Source: Syngnathus acus (taxonomy: Eukaryota; Chordata; Actinopteri; Syngnathiformes; Syngnathidae). Taken from it: DNA of 64,000 nt. The notes below the pieces were generated by a model, which was given only the letters and a program-made list of their open reading frames with translations, ran no database searches and was not told the DNA's origin. The stretch spans positions 22,726,456 through 22,790,455 of the forward strand of contig NC_051095.1 in assembly GCF_901709675.1 (NCBI RefSeq), in the 5' to 3' direction. Made by a program: the position numbers and the translations under genes. This document shows, one piece after another, positions 36,086 to 46,953 of this stretch (positions are counted from its first letter, which is position 1; the number at the start of each line of letters is the position of its first letter).

Positions 36086-37321
36086 CCGTAATTTTCGGAC
36101 TATAAGTCGCGGTTTTTTTCATAGTTTGGGTGGGGGGGCGATTTATACTCAGGAGCGACTTATATGTGTTTTTTTTTCAAAGATTTTCCAAAAAAATAAA
36201 TAAATAAATAAATAAAATAAAAAAATGAAACCGCGATAAACGAACCGCAATGTAGCAAGGGATTACTGTAATTTGAATTTCAAGTGACGTCAGCAGCGCG
36301 ACGTCGCGGTAAGCAGCGCGACGTCAGCAGCGCGACGTCAGCAGCGCGACGCGGCGTTGTTTACATAAAGGACAAAGATTGACTCGACGGAGCTCTCTTT
36401 CACTTCCGTGGATTGTAGTCGGGGGCCGGCGCTCGGCCGGGTGGCTGTCCAGGGACGGTGGATGGGGCTCGGACAATGCTTTTACGCACGCCCGGTCCTA
36501 CTCTACCGAGCTGTCTTTCAGCTCCGTGGATGGAAGTCGAGGGCCGGCGCTCAGCCGGGTGGCTGTCCGGGGACGGTGGATGGGGCTCGGTCATGGCTTT
36601 TACGCACGCCCGGTCCTATTGTATGGAGCTCTCTTCCACTTCCGTGGCTGGAAGTCCACGCCGCCACACGCCTGGAAGTTTGTTTTGTTAAATAAAGAGC
36701 CGTTTACCAAACCCACGTCTTTCCTTGAACTTTGTTAACGCTACAATATAGTTATATAGTAGATCTGTGGAGTAACGACGAGGCTGACGTCAGGGCGCAC
36801 GCACGCGCGGCGTTGTTGACAAAGGACGAGGAATTTGATCGATGGATTTAATGATTTAGAGTGCACAGATGGTTTGATAACATTATTGCTTAATAATAGT
36901 TATTTGATATATAATTTATACATCGTTATATGGGCCTGTGGAATATTTTTAAGTGCAAGAGCCGTCAGCGGCGCGCACGCATTGTTGACAAAGGACGATT
37001 GATGGATTTAATGAATTGGAGTGACACAGATGGTTTTATTAACGTGTTATTTATGTAATAGTTTTTTGAATAACTCTGAATTTTACGTCAGGGCCGTTCT
37101 CAGCTCTTAGTTTGTGTTTATGTCACGTTAGCATACCTATCGTTTAGCCTGTTGTTGCTCGTTCATGACTGTTCTTGGTGTTGGATTTTGTCGAATAAAT
37201 TGCCCCCCAAAATGCGACTTATACTCCGGAGCGACTTATATATGTTTTTTTTCACTTTTTTAGGCATTTTATGGCTGGTGCGACTTATACTCCGGTGCGA
37301 CTTATAGTCCGAAAATTACGG
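36086..37321 (+). mobile_element. TA-flanked DNA transposon with perfect inverted ends and internal tandem repeats
   Basis: Both ends read CCGTAATTTTCGGACTATAA and continue identical to 25 bases. TA lies immediately outside at 36084-36085 and 37322-37323. Subterminal GCGACTTATA words repeat at the right end (about 37217, 37231, 37280, 37297). Inside are GC-rich GCAGCGCGACGTC reiterations at about 36294-36355, the 118-base minisatellite at 36390-36665 and an AATAAA at about 36688. At about 36859-36885 and again near 37005-37030 there are short acidic stretches of the type GFNDLECTDG, resembling the C-terminal tail seen in 51781-52648. No catalytic domain remains. Pogo/Tigger-like is inferred from the TA duplication and the tail. 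Confidence 0.7.
36390..36665 (+). repeat. 118-base minisatellite, about 2.3 copies
   Basis: GAGCTCTCTTTCACTTCCGTGG begins at 36390 and recurs in altered form at 36508 and 36626. Each full unit contains GGGCCGGCGCTC, GGGTGGCTGTCC and TTTTACGCACGCCCGGTCCTA. Because 118 is not a multiple of three, the ORFs through it change frame from unit to unit; these are not genes. Confidence 0.85.
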
Positions 37322-37738
37322 TAGTTATTTTCTTTGCTCTCTGCAGTGCTGTCTTTTCCTACAGTGCCAACAGTAAATGTGAAATGTGAATCTTGCCCAG
37401 TCTTTTTAAATCAATCTTCCACATCCACAAAAGTGTAACTTTCAATTTAGAATAACAAATTTGTCATCAAAACTTAAAGCAGTGTAAATTAGAGCTTCCC
37501 TGCAGAATAAACTGTGATATCGACAACCTGACTGAGCAATTCAACTTTGTTATGGTGCCATACACAGTGACACAAAGACTTGTCGTTCTGATGCCATGAC
37601 GATATGACACAAATATTTACTTTTAAGAGATGTAATAAGAATTGACTTGTGCAGGGGACCCAGGATGTTTTGCTATTTGTTTTCTGTTTTCAGAAATGTA
37701 CTTACTGTTTTGCAAATTTCAATTCTGATCTGAGTAAT
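37322..37738. other. Interval without a recognised gene
   Basis: Single-copy-looking AT-rich sequence between the TA element and the RTE; its last 12 bases are the RTE target duplication. Confidence 0.4.
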
Positions 37739-40700
37739 CCCCTCCGTGAGTCGTCACCTTATCGTGGTGGAGGGGTTTGCGTGCCCCTATGATCCTAGGA
37801 GCCATGTTGTCTGGGGCTTCATGCCCCTGGTAGGGTCACCCATGGCAAACGGGTCCTAGGTGAGGGGCCAGACAAAGCACGGCTCATCAGCCCCTTATGA
37901 TGAAAAAAATTAATGGATCACGTTTTCCCTCGCCCGGACGCGGGTCACCGGGGCCCCCCTCTGGAGCCAGGCCTGGAGGCGGGGCTCGAAGGCGAGCGTC
38001 TGGTGGCCGGGCCTTCGCCCATGGGGCCCGGCCGGGCTCAGCCCGAAAAGGAAACGTGGGTCCCCCTTCCCATGGGCTCACCACCTGTGGGAGGGGCCAA
38101 AGGGGTCGGGTGCATTGCAAGCTGGGCGGCGGCCAAAGGCAGGGACCTTGGCGGTCTGATCCCCGGCTGCAGAAGCTGGCTCTTGGGACATGGAATGTCA
38201 CCTCTCTGGCTGGAAAGGAGCCCGAGCTGGTGTGCGAGGCAGAAAAGTTCCGACTAGATATAGTCGGACTTGCCTCCACGCACAGTTTGGGTTCCGGTAC
38301 AAGCCCTCTCGAGAGGGACTGGACTCTCTTCCACTCTGGAGTTGCCCACGGTGAGAGGCGTCGAGCAGGTGTGGGTATACTTATTGCCCCCCGGCTGGGC
38401 GCCTGCACATTGGGGTTCACCCCGGTGAACGAGAGGGTAGCCTCCCTCCGCCTTCGGGTGGGGGGACGGGTCCTGACTGTTGTTTGTGTCTATGCACCAA
38501 ACGGCAGCTCAGAGTACCCACCCTTCTTGGAGTCCCTGGAGGAAGTGCTGGAGAGCGCTCCTTCTGGGGACTCTGTCGTTCTACTGGGTGACTTCAATGC
38601 TCACGTGGGCAATGACAGTGAGACCTGGAAGGGCGTGATTGGGAGGAACGGCCCCCCCGATCTGAACCCGAGCGGTGTTCTATTGTTGGACTTCTGTGCT
38701 CGACACGGATTTTCAATAATGAACACCATGTTCAAACATAAGGGTGTCCATGTGTGCACTTGGCACCAGGACACCCTAGGCCGCAGTTCGATGATCGACT
38801 TTGTAGTCGTGTCATCGGATTTGCGGCCGCATGTTTTGGGCACTCGGGCGAAGAGAGGGGCGGAGCTGTCAACTGATCACCACCTGGTGGTGGGTTGGCT
38901 CCGATGGTGGGGGAAGATGCCGGTCCGACCTGGCAGACCCAAACGTTCTGTGAGGGTCTGCTGGGAACGTCTGGCGGAATCCCCTGTCAGGAAGAGCTTC
39001 AACTCCCACCTCCGGCAGAGCTTTTCCCACGTCCCGGGGGAGGCGGGGGACATTGAGTCCGAGTGGACCTTGTTCCGCGCCTCCATTGTTGAGGCGGCCG
39101 ACCGGAGCTGTGGCCGTAACGTCATTGGTGCCTGTCGTGGCGGCAATCCCCGAACCCGCTGGTGGACACCGGCGGTAAGGGATGCCGTCAAGCTGAAGAA
39201 GGAGTCCTATCGGGCCGTTTTGGCCTGCGGGACTCCGGAGGCAGCTGACAGGTACCGGGTGGCCAAGCGGAACGCGGCTTCGGCGGTTGCTGAGGCAAAA
39301 ACCCGGGCGTGGGAGGAGTTCGGCGAGGCCATGGAGAATGACTTCCGGACGGCTTCGAGGAAATTCTGGTCCACCATCCGGCGTCTCAGGAGGGGGAAGC
39401 AGTGCAACGTCAACACTGTTTACAGTGGAGATGGCGTGCTGCTGACCTCGACTCGGGACGTCGTGTGTCGGTGGGGAGAATACTTCGAAGACCTCCTCAA
39501 TTCCACCGACACGCCTTCCATTGTGGAAGCAGGGCCTGGGGACTCTGAGGCGGACTCTCCAATCTCTGGGGTTGAAGTCACTGAGGTAGTTAAAAAACTC
39601 CTCGGTGGCAAGGCCCCGGGGGTGGATGAGATCCGCCCGGATTTCTTAAGGGCTCTGGATGTTGTGGGGCTGTCATGGCTGACACGTCTCTACAGCATCG
39701 CGTGGACATCGGGGACAGTGCCTCTGGATTGGCAGACTGGGGTGGTGGTTCCCCTCTTTAAGAAGGGGGACCGGAGGGTGTGTTCCAATTACAGGGGAAT
39801 TACACTCCTCAGCCTCCCTGGTAAGGTCTATTCAGGGGTGCTGGAGAGGAGGGTCCGTCGGGAGGTCGAACCTCGGATTCAGGAGGAACAGTGTGGCTTT
39901 CGTCCTGGCCGTGGAACAGTGGACCAGCTCTTCACCCTCAGCAGGATCCTCGAGGGTGCATGGGAGTTCGCCCAACCAGTCCACATGTGTTTTGTGGACT
40001 TGGAGAAGGCGTTCAACCGTGTCCCTCGGGAGGTTCTGTGGAGGGTGCTTCGGGAGTACGGGGTGCCGAGCCAACTGATAAGGGCGGTTTGGTCCCTGTA
40101 TCACCGATGGCAGAGTTTGGTCCGCATTTCCGGCAGTAAGTCGGATTCGTTCCCAGTGAGGGTTGGACTCCGCCAAGGCTGCCCTTTGTCACCGATTCTG
40201 TTCATAATTTTTATGGACAGAATTTCTAGGCGCAGCCGAGGCGTTGAGGGGGTCCGGTTTGGGGACCTCAGCATCGCGTCTCTGCTTTTTGCAGACGACG
40301 TGGTGCTGTTGGCTTCTTCAGGCCGTGATCTCCAGCTCTCACTGGAGCGGTTCGCAGCCGAGTGTGAAGCGGTCGGGATGAGGGTCAGCACCTCCAAATC
40401 CGAGTCCATGGTCCTCGATCGGAAAAGGGTGGAATGCCCTCTCCGGATCGGGGATGAGATCCTGCCCCAAGTGGAGGAGTTTAAGTATCTTGGGGTCTTG
40501 TTCACGAGTGAGGGGAGGATGGAGCGTGAGATCGACAGGCGGATCGGTGCAGCGTCGGCAGTAATGCGGACTCTGTACCGGTCCGTCGTGGTAAAGAGAG
40601 AGCTGAGCCAAAAGGCAAAGCTCTCAATTTACCGGTCGATTTACGCTCCTACCCTCACCTATGGTCACGAGCTATGGGTCGTGACCGAAAGAACGAGATC

Positions 40701-41105
40701 CCGGATACAAGCGGCCGAAATGAGTTTTCTCCGCAGGATGTCCGGGCTCTCCCTTAGAGATAGGGTGAGAAGTTCGGTCATCCGGGAGAGACTCGGAGTA
40801 GAGTCGCTACTCCTCCACGTTGAGAGGAGCCAGATGAGGTGGCTCGGGCATCTCATCAGGATGCCTCCTGGACGCCTCCCTGGGGAGGTGTTCCGGGCAT
40901 GTCCCACCGGTAGGAGACCCCGGGGACGACCCAGGACGCGCTGGAGAGACTATGTCTCTCGGCTGGCCTGGGAACGCCTTGGGATCCCCCGGGATGAGCT
41001 AGATGAAGTAGCTGGGGAGAGGGAAGTCTGGGAGTCCCTCCTGAAGCTGCTGCCCCCGCGACCCGACCCCGGATAAGCGGAAGAAGATGGATGGATGGAT
41101 GGATG
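37739..41105 (+). mobile_element. Full-length RTE-clade LINE with 12-base target duplication
   Basis: The element starts CCCCTCCGTGAGTCGTCACC and ends with (GGAT)n at about 41087-41106. GATCTGAGTAAT occurs before it (37727-37738) and after it (41106-41117), marking a complete target-primed insertion; the first G of the right copy is shared with the tail. It has a 158-base 5' UTR, one uninterrupted 1059-codon ORF and a very short 3' UTR ending GGATAAGCGGAAGAAG(ATGG)n. Lack of poly(A), the single ORF and the tandem tail fit the RTE clade. The 5' UTR can fold (37739-37775). The coding part is much richer in G+C than its surroundings. Confidence 0.9.
37897..41076 (+). CDS. RTE retrotransposon polyprotein: AP endonuclease + reverse transcriptase
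   Basis: The 1059-residue product would supply both enzymes for target-primed reverse transcription in the nucleus. After a Pro/Gly/Arg-rich leader of about 90 residues, the endonuclease runs from [11 protein letters not shown] (about residue 98) through GDFNAHVGN (231) to the TDHH motif (326). The reverse transcriptase contains [28 protein letters not shown] (from 699), [10 protein letters not shown] and FADD (from 798). The C-terminal region includes GHLIRMP and RGRPRTRW. Two features are odd. The usually conserved second Asp of motif A (AFD) is Asn707, although the metal-binding Asp701 is kept. The endonuclease position normally holding a catalytic Glu reads ASTHSLGSG. As far as I recall, teleost relatives also read STHSLGSG, so that may be a family trait. 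Start chosen as the first in-frame Met, at the ATGATG of 37894-37899. The ORF is intact. Confidence 0.9.
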   Translation: MMKKINGSRFPSPGRGSPGPPSGARPGGGARRRASGGRAFAHGARPGSARKGNVGPPSHGLTTCGRGQRGRVHCKLGGGQRQGPWRSDPRLQKLALGTWNVTSLAGKEPELVCEAEKFRLDIVGLASTHSLGSGTSPLERDWTLFHSGVAHGERRRAGVGILIAPRLGACTLGFTPVNERVASLRLRVGGRVLTVVCVYAPNGSSEYPPFLESLEEVLESAPSGDSVVLLGDFNAHVGNDSETWKGVIGRNGPPDLNPSGVLLLDFCARHGFSIMNTMFKHKGVHVCTWHQDTLGRSSMIDFVVVSSDLRPHVLGTRAKRGAELSTDHHLVVGWLRWWGKMPVRPGRPKRSVRVCWERLAESPVRKSFNSHLRQSFSHVPGEAGDIESEWTLFRASIVEAADRSCGRNVIGACRGGNPRTRWWTPAVRDAVKLKKESYRAVLACGTPEAADRYRVAKRNAASAVAEAKTRAWEEFGEAMENDFRTASRKFWSTIRRLRRGKQCNVNTVYSGDGVLLTSTRDVVCRWGEYFEDLLNSTDTPSIVEAGPGDSEADSPISGVEVTEVVKKLLGGKAPGVDEIRPDFLRALDVVGLSWLTRLYSIAWTSGTVPLDWQTGVVVPLFKKGDRRVCSNYRGITLLSLPGKVYSGVLERRVRREVEPRIQEEQCGFRPGRGTVDQLFTLSRILEGAWEFAQPVHMCFVDLEKAFNRVPREVLWRVLREYGVPSQLIRAVWSLYHRWQSLVRISGSKSDSFPVRVGLRQGCPLSPILFIIFMDRISRRSRGVEGVRFGDLSIASLLFADDVVLLASSGRDLQLSLERFAAECEAVGMRVSTSKSESMVLDRKRVECPLRIGDEILPQVEEFKYLGVLFTSEGRMEREIDRRIGAASAVMRTLYRSVVVKRELSQKAKLSIYRSIYAPTLTYGHELWVVTERTRSRIQAAEMSFLRRMSGLSLRDRVRSSVIRERLGVESLLLHVERSQMRWLGHLIRMPPGRLPGEVFRACPTGRRPRGRPRTRWRDYVSRLAWERLGIPRDELDEVAGEREVWESLLKLLPPRPDPG

Positions 41106-43508
41106 GATCTGAGTAATGTGCCTAAGCAACTGTAAAATCCTGTAAATATAAAACACATGATAAAAACTAATGAAAAAAAAACGGCATGTTATTTTTCAAC
41201 TGGTTTTGTCCGAGGGACCGCCATTATAACCAAGAAGACACTCTGGGACCACTGCTTTGGCGGAATCTCATTTTATTTTGCACCAAAGGAAGTTAGACCT
41301 AAACAGGCTATTTGCATTTGTATGTCTATTTTTTGGAATCTCAGCTACTTTTGACATAATTTGGACGGGTAAATAATTCACAAAATTAGCTGGAAAATCA
41401 ATTATGTCTAAAGAATAAATACATTTTATTTTTAAAAATGTTACAATTATGTTCCATTTCCAATTTCACAGACCAGCTGCAATACCGCCACGAACCACCA
41501 CAGGAGCGAAGATCACCCGTTGAAGATCCCTGATCTAGAGTAGCAAATGTCAGCCACGTTACATGTTTCCATAATATCAAAGAAATTACGATACTATGTT
41601 CATCTCTTGAATATGAGCAGAAACATTTTGTAATGAATAAAAAGTTATTTAAGTTGTCTGTGCAATTTATAAACTTGTTGAAAGTCAACAACACGGCACA
41701 GAGCAGTGCCAGAAAAGATAGATCGATAGAAGGACAGATAGACAGCCGGACAGATGGACAGACATACAGACATATAAATAGATATTGAAATTTTCCATTA
41801 AAGACATAAATAATGATTTACTTTTCTTGTGTTTGACCTCTTGACTCTTGGGAGAACTTGACTCATTTGTTTACTGGATTAACAACGTTTGCCATGTTGA
41901 CCTTTTCAATTCCCACTAATAACTCTAGCTAAATCCTTCGGAGACATTCCAGCCTTAAGCGTTTTAATGAGATAACTAATTCCAAGATGGCATTTTTGCA
42001 CCAACACAGGCTTTTCGTTCCCAATCTGAATCTCTTCTGGAGACGAGCCTTGGGCTGTTTCTATTTTTGGCCAATACTGAATGAATACGGAAGTTTTTTT
42101 TTTAATTTACGGGCATGACAATGTCGTAGTGGTTTCTTCAATATAAATGAATAGCAAATTGTTTCTAACTAATAAAATTACCAAGTCAGTAGTGGTACAT
42201 TAAGTATGTTGAGTACAGTCTGGTGAGAGATGTATACAACAAGCTTCAGCTACTGCTCTAATGCCACATACTGTATGGTGAGGTTCCCCACCCAGAAAAC
42301 CAACAAGCATTATTCCGCCCATGAGCTCCTGCAACTGTGTAACATGTGCCCAACTGCAAACACCTCTCCATCATGTAGACAGTCATCTGAGCATCATGTG
42401 CTCAAATATGCCAAAAATAATATTCTGTACTTTGCCCTTGACCGCCAGTAGTAGCCACAGTTTGTCTATGCGTGTGTCTTGTTTATGCTATGTGAGCATG
42501 CATTTATGCACACTTTAATGCATCTCTGTGTTTATCCACCTTCTAAATGACAGTTTTTAAGGGCAATTGGGGGACATTGGAAAGTATTTCCAAGTAAATG
42601 AACACAGGGATAATGATGATACTAAAAAGTGTTGTGTTGTGTATGTGTGTCAGTGCATGGGGTCCCTTGCACATTTTTCAGTCCCCCTCTGGGCAGACTG
42701 CAGCTTTCAAAGTAACATTGGGGATGACAGGAGGAAAAGTGTCATACCAATTAGGTTGCAGAGAGTGAAAGAGGAAGCTGCGATAGAGAGAGGAATTTAA
42801 AGGAAAGGGTTGTGAAGCAAGGCACAAGTGAGAAAGTGGGGGAAAAAAATAATGGCCTTACACTGTCAAGGTGGACGCTGGGCTAAACAGAAGGAAAGGA
42901 AGAGGCAACACTATTGGGACAAACAAGTCAGCAAGGACAAGAGAAACAATTCAAATTGGTCTCTCTCCCTTCAGGGGCACTGGCACCTTATTGGGGAAAA
43001 ACGTAACACAGCACAGAGGCCCCACATTTCGTAAAAAAGGGTTTGTGTGTGTGTGACGATGATTGTGTATGCTTGTTATGTGCATTATGCGTCAATTTTA
43101 AGGTAGTGATTTTCACCATTTGAAACTAAAATTCCATCAAATATCTAACTATACTACTTCTACTTGCATAGCCCCTAAGGGAGAAACAAGTGCGGAAAAA
43201 ATAGTTTTTACATATTTTTGCAAGATAGCGCAAAACCTATGCGCTTCCGGGCCAGTTTGGCCCTCTGAGTTGGTGCGTAAGATATTTATTGTATGTTTTG
43301 TTAAACATTTGCACAGCAAACACAGGTGAATTGACCAAACCGTATATAGTCAATATCTGGGGCTGACAAATGGAGTGTTATGACATGTGTGTTTGCACTT
43401 GAAAGTATGCAGATGGAGAGTTCTGTTGATGAAGGTAAGACGTGCAGGTTTATTTTTCCAAATGAACAACACAGCAAATAACTCATAACATAAAGATATG
43501 GTAGTTAT
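41106..43508. other. Interval without a recognised gene
   Basis: Contains degenerate (GATA/GACA) words at about 41715-41790 and a non-repetitive stretch at 41930-42060 with homeodomain-type words (TTTTAATGAG, ACTAATTCC). Purine-rich sequence occupies 42760-42960. No coding exon or RNA gene is supported. Confidence 0.35.
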
Positions 43509-44178
43509 TAGAGATGCACCGATCCGACTTTTTCAGTTTCGATACCGATACCGATGCCGTGGTTTTGCGTATCGGTCGATACCCGATACCGATCCGATAT
43601 TATGGTTGACTTAACAAGCTACATACCTCTACATGTGGAACAGAAAAGACTAAAGGCAATGGCATCAGGCATGACTACACAGTTCATTCCTAAGACAAAA
43701 TGTAACAAGATAAAGCAGATTCATGCAATGAACTATTTATTTGTAACATAAATTGTGCAACAGCAGCAATAAAGTGTATCAGCATTTAAATTCAAGTAAA
43801 TTAGGATTCAAACTTCTTAAAAAAAAAATACAAATGTTGCAGCTGGAACTGCACTGGGCAAATATAGAAAGGGTGATCAAGCACACAGTAACCAAATATT
43901 AAAATAAATAGTAAACATGTAAACATTAGGTGCCGTTCCACATCACTCATGACCTGTTGATGCTCTAAATGCTCATTTAAGCAGCAATGAGAAGTGCTCC
44001 CTGAAAACAAGCTCCGCTTAGTACTAGTACTATACCTGGCAGTACTACCACCACCCCTGGCAACATTAGCTTTGCGGACATTACAAACTGCCGTCGAGCT
44101 AGTTGGCGTGTTCAGTTTAAAGTACCTCCACACAGCTGACTCTTTCGTTCGCTCCATGTTTGCGTTTGTTTAGAAAAC

Positions 44179-44887
44179 TAGGGATGGGCGGATCGATACC
44201 AAAATATCGATATATCGATCCAGGCTGCTCATTTTTGAGTATCGATCTCCCTAGCTAAAATATCGATACTTACAATTATTTAATTATATTTTTCCTCATT
44301 TTTTTCTGCTCCAATTTGACGACTTGCACTCGTGCTAGCACTACTTTTCCTTCCGCCTGCTGCACCGGCGTGTCCTGCTCTGCTCTGCTCCCGCCCCCTT
44401 TTCTCACAAGCCAAGCCCTCCTCCTCCGCCCCCCCCCCGTTCCAATCCAAACAAACACAAACAAGCATGGCCACGGCGGCGGCCCAGTCCGAACGCAAGA
44501 GAAGTCTGGTTTGGGGATATTATATTTTACTTAATAACGAGGCAAAATGTGAAATATGTCACAAAACAATTAAATATTGTGGCAACACCACAAACTTGGT
44601 TAATAATTCATGTACATGACGTAATACTTTTTTCTACAAAATTCAATAGATGACTCTCCAAGAGCAAGTATCATTTGCAGTGAAACACCTGCTGTAGTAT
44701 ACAAATGTGCAGGTCAATAGTCACATGTAAGGCACAAAATATTGATGCAGCATGCCACTGCATTTAAAAAAAATTTTTGGCGGGAAATTACACTTCCGGT
44801 ATCGATATCGGATCGATATCGGGTATTTTGGGCAGGAAATACTTGGTATCGGATCGATTCCAAAATCATTGGTATCGCCCATCCCTA
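44179..44887 (+). mobile_element. Nested hAT element with perfect 8-base duplication
   Basis: The ends TAGGGATGGGCGGATCGAT and CGCCCATCCCTA are inverted repeats. TAGAAAAC flanks both sides (44171-44178 and 44888-44895). A plus frame from ATG 44467 reads MATAAAQSERKRSLVWGYY and then NNEAKCEICHKTIKYCGN, a BED zinc finger with an intact CxxC, before the frame collapses. It is a different hAT lineage from its host. Multiple TATCGAT or ATATCGAT words lie near both ends. Confidence 0.9.
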
Positions 44888-44906
44888 TAGAAAACTCTCG
44901 TGGCAT

Positions 44907-44987
44907 GCGGCACACGTGCTGCTGACGTATGACGTAGCCGCGTCCCGCGGCACACGTGCTGCTGACGTATGACGTAGCCCGCGTCCC
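44907..44987 (+). repeat. 40-base tandem duplication with CACGTG and TGACGTA motifs
   Basis: GCGGCACACGTGCTGCTGAC plus GTATGACGTAGCC occurs at 44907 and again at 44947. Each unit holds one CACGTG and one TGACGTA, motifs that resemble bHLH and CREB/ATF sites. It lies within the outer hAT upstream of its BED frame (minus strand), so it may be part of that element's promoter. Confidence 0.7.
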
Positions 44988-45104
44988 AATAGATTAAGGA
45001 AAGGATCGGCTCACAAATCGGCTGCATTTTCCGATACCCGATCCATCAATTTTGTTGATATCGGGGCCGATATCCGATCCAGATATCGGATCGGTGCATC
45101 TCTA

Positions 45105-46267
45105 GTAGTTATGTGACACTCCTAAGGTAGGGTGATCACATTAGTGTTATAACCTTTTTGATTTTGAATAATTACTAAAAAAAACAATATACATGTTCTT
45201 TATGATTATTTATAATGTTCTTTATGTTCATGCTGGTCATTTGTTTTCACGAATGGCACTTTTTGACTGTTATACTGCGAATCAGTGTGATTTAATTACA
45301 CAGTATGTTATGGGATTAATTAGACATTCAGGGAGAATTTTCATTTGTATAGGAAAATGAATATTTTGTTTGAAATGTTGAACATGGTGAGACATACAGA
45401 TGATTGGTGAATTTGAGAAGGCACATGGAAAATTTTGTAGTTGAACAGAAATGTACAGAGATGATTTTTGTTTATGTGGTGTGTTTAATAAAACAACCAG
45501 AGACGCGATCTGGGGAGAAACCAATACGCATCGTCTCAACTCTTTCTCCTTTCCACCTGCTAATACTGGTAAACATTACTGTTACGGTAATGTACCTTGC
45601 TGGACCCGTAACAGTTTCAAGGCAATCGAAAACTGTTGGATTCCTGTCAACGCCTGTCGTGTTCAAGTTCACCGTGGGTTTTATATGCTTCCAAGCACAA
45701 TGCATGAGAGTCCCTTTTGTGGCATGGAGGTAAATTACAACAACGCAAAAATAATGCAATCGGAAAAAAGTGGCTCATACAACAGGAATGTGGCAGAGAG
45801 AGAGCGGTCGCTCAAGCGGACATTGTATTCACAAGAAAAGAGACATGGTGGCCATTCAATTAATGCAGTAACCTGGTCAGCACAATAACACAGAGCTTAA
45901 AATGAGGCTAAAATTACCAATTAGACTAAGAAGTGGAACAGGAGGTTTATTTGTGGCTTAAACTGTAAATAAACCACAAACTGATCCCATAGCATTATGT
46001 AATTTTGGGAAGATTTCAATAAGCTGAAATACTTTGAAAATCAGTCAATATATAAAAGAAGCTCTATGTGAAAAGGCTTAGTTGACTGAATGAACATTAC
46101 TGTGACCCCCAAAAGAAACAAATCACAGTTGAGAACATTTAATATACCTTACATAAATGGCAAACATTCCCTCAACTTTATCATAGTATTGTGATGAGAA
46201 GAAATTTCAAATTAAGTTATAATCAGCCTGATGAGGATGGTAGACAGACAGACCGAGAGACCGACCG
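45105..46267. other. Interval without a recognised gene
   Basis: A 145-codon ORF at 45451-45888 has no domain I recognise and no supporting signals. Nothing else is supported. Confidence 0.35.
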
Positions 46268-46269
46268 AC

Positions 46270-46314
<45 letters not shown>

Positions 46315-46344
46315 GAGAGCGAGAGAGAGAGAGAGAGAGAGAGA
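46268..46344. repeat. (GACA)n(GA)n microsatellite
   Basis: GACAGACA repeats followed by GAGAGA repeats, with irregular GACC variants just before. The following GATACTTAACTGATCCC resembles the ACTTTATTGATCCC seen at some LINE 3' ends, so a retrotransposon tail may have seeded it. Confidence 0.85.
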
Positions 46345-46374
46345 TACTTAACTGATCCCCTGTCTATCTGTTCT

Positions 46375-46582
46375 TGCCTTGTCTCTAGTCTTGTCTCGGT
46401 CTGTTTCTGTTAGCCAGCCCTGTCGGTCGGTCAGTCAGTCCAATTATGTTTTGTTAGGCCGATATGTTAGTTTGTTCATTGTCTGTTTCCCTTCATCTTC
46501 CCTTCCAACTGCCTTTTCCCTCAATAAACCCTGGTCCAAGCTGCATTTAGTCACCCTGCTCCACTAACGTGCGGCCAACATG
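46375..46582 (+). mobile_element. Partial LTR related to those at 21457 and 62861
   Basis: TCAATAAACCCTGGTCCAAG at about 46521, followed by CTGCATTTAGTCACCCTGCT, matches the polyadenylation end of the other two LTRs. The expected TGTCACG start and TGACA end are absent or decayed, so limits are approximate. Confidence 0.55.
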
Positions 46583-46953
46583 AAAAGGGGAAAAAAAAAA
46601 TTCAATTGTTTTTATTATAAAGTCATTTTACTTTTAATTTCAGTAGTTTTGTATCATTTTGAACCAAAATGATATGAATGAAATTTATAAATGAATTTCT
46701 ATAGTTATGTTAAAACCGAAGACGAGTCGCTCGAAGGAGGCAACTTCCTGCCTTGCTTCCTCTGAGGATTGCGTAATCACACGGCTGCCTATGCTGACAG
46801 CCTATGCAGTTAAACTGAACTGCTGTCTGTATCTATGTCGCTTTTTAAGTCTTCAAACACTGTGGCTGTATTAGCCAATTCCCGTAGTTAAGCTGATGTA
46901 TATAATATCTAGTGTTTTTTGTCATCTGCCTGTAACGTCGTGTTTCTTCAGAT
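46583..46953. other. Interval without a recognised gene
   Basis: Short AT-rich stretch with nothing recognisable. Confidence 0.4.

Larger units (their letters stand above)
43509..45104 (-). mobile_element. hAT element with perfect 8-base duplication, host of a second hAT
   Basis: The ends TAGAGATGCACCGATCCG and CGGATCGGTGCATCTCTA are perfect inverted repeats over at least 18 bases. GTAGTTAT flanks both sides (43501-43508 and 45105-45112). A minus-strand frame at 43801-44157 begins MERTKESAVWRYFKLN and has CNVRKANVARGGGS and HLEHQQVMSD. That is a degraded BED zinc finger, the DNA-binding domain of hAT transposases; the second Cys of the usual CxxC is Arg here. No catalytic domain remains. The 44179-44887 element is inserted just upstream of the BED start codon. 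Confidence 0.9.

Noticed and set aside
36379-36738. Overlapping ORFs of 60-119 codons with repeated sequence
   Set aside because: Products of the 118-base minisatellite; the same protein segment appears in different frames.
37887-40907. Several 80-180 codon ORFs on the opposite strand and other frames of the RTE
   Set aside because: Shadows of the GC-rich RTE coding sequence; motifs are only in the 1059-codon frame.
45451-45888. 145-codon plus-strand ORF
   Set aside because: Composition looks random and no motif is recognised; nothing supports a start or exon boundary.
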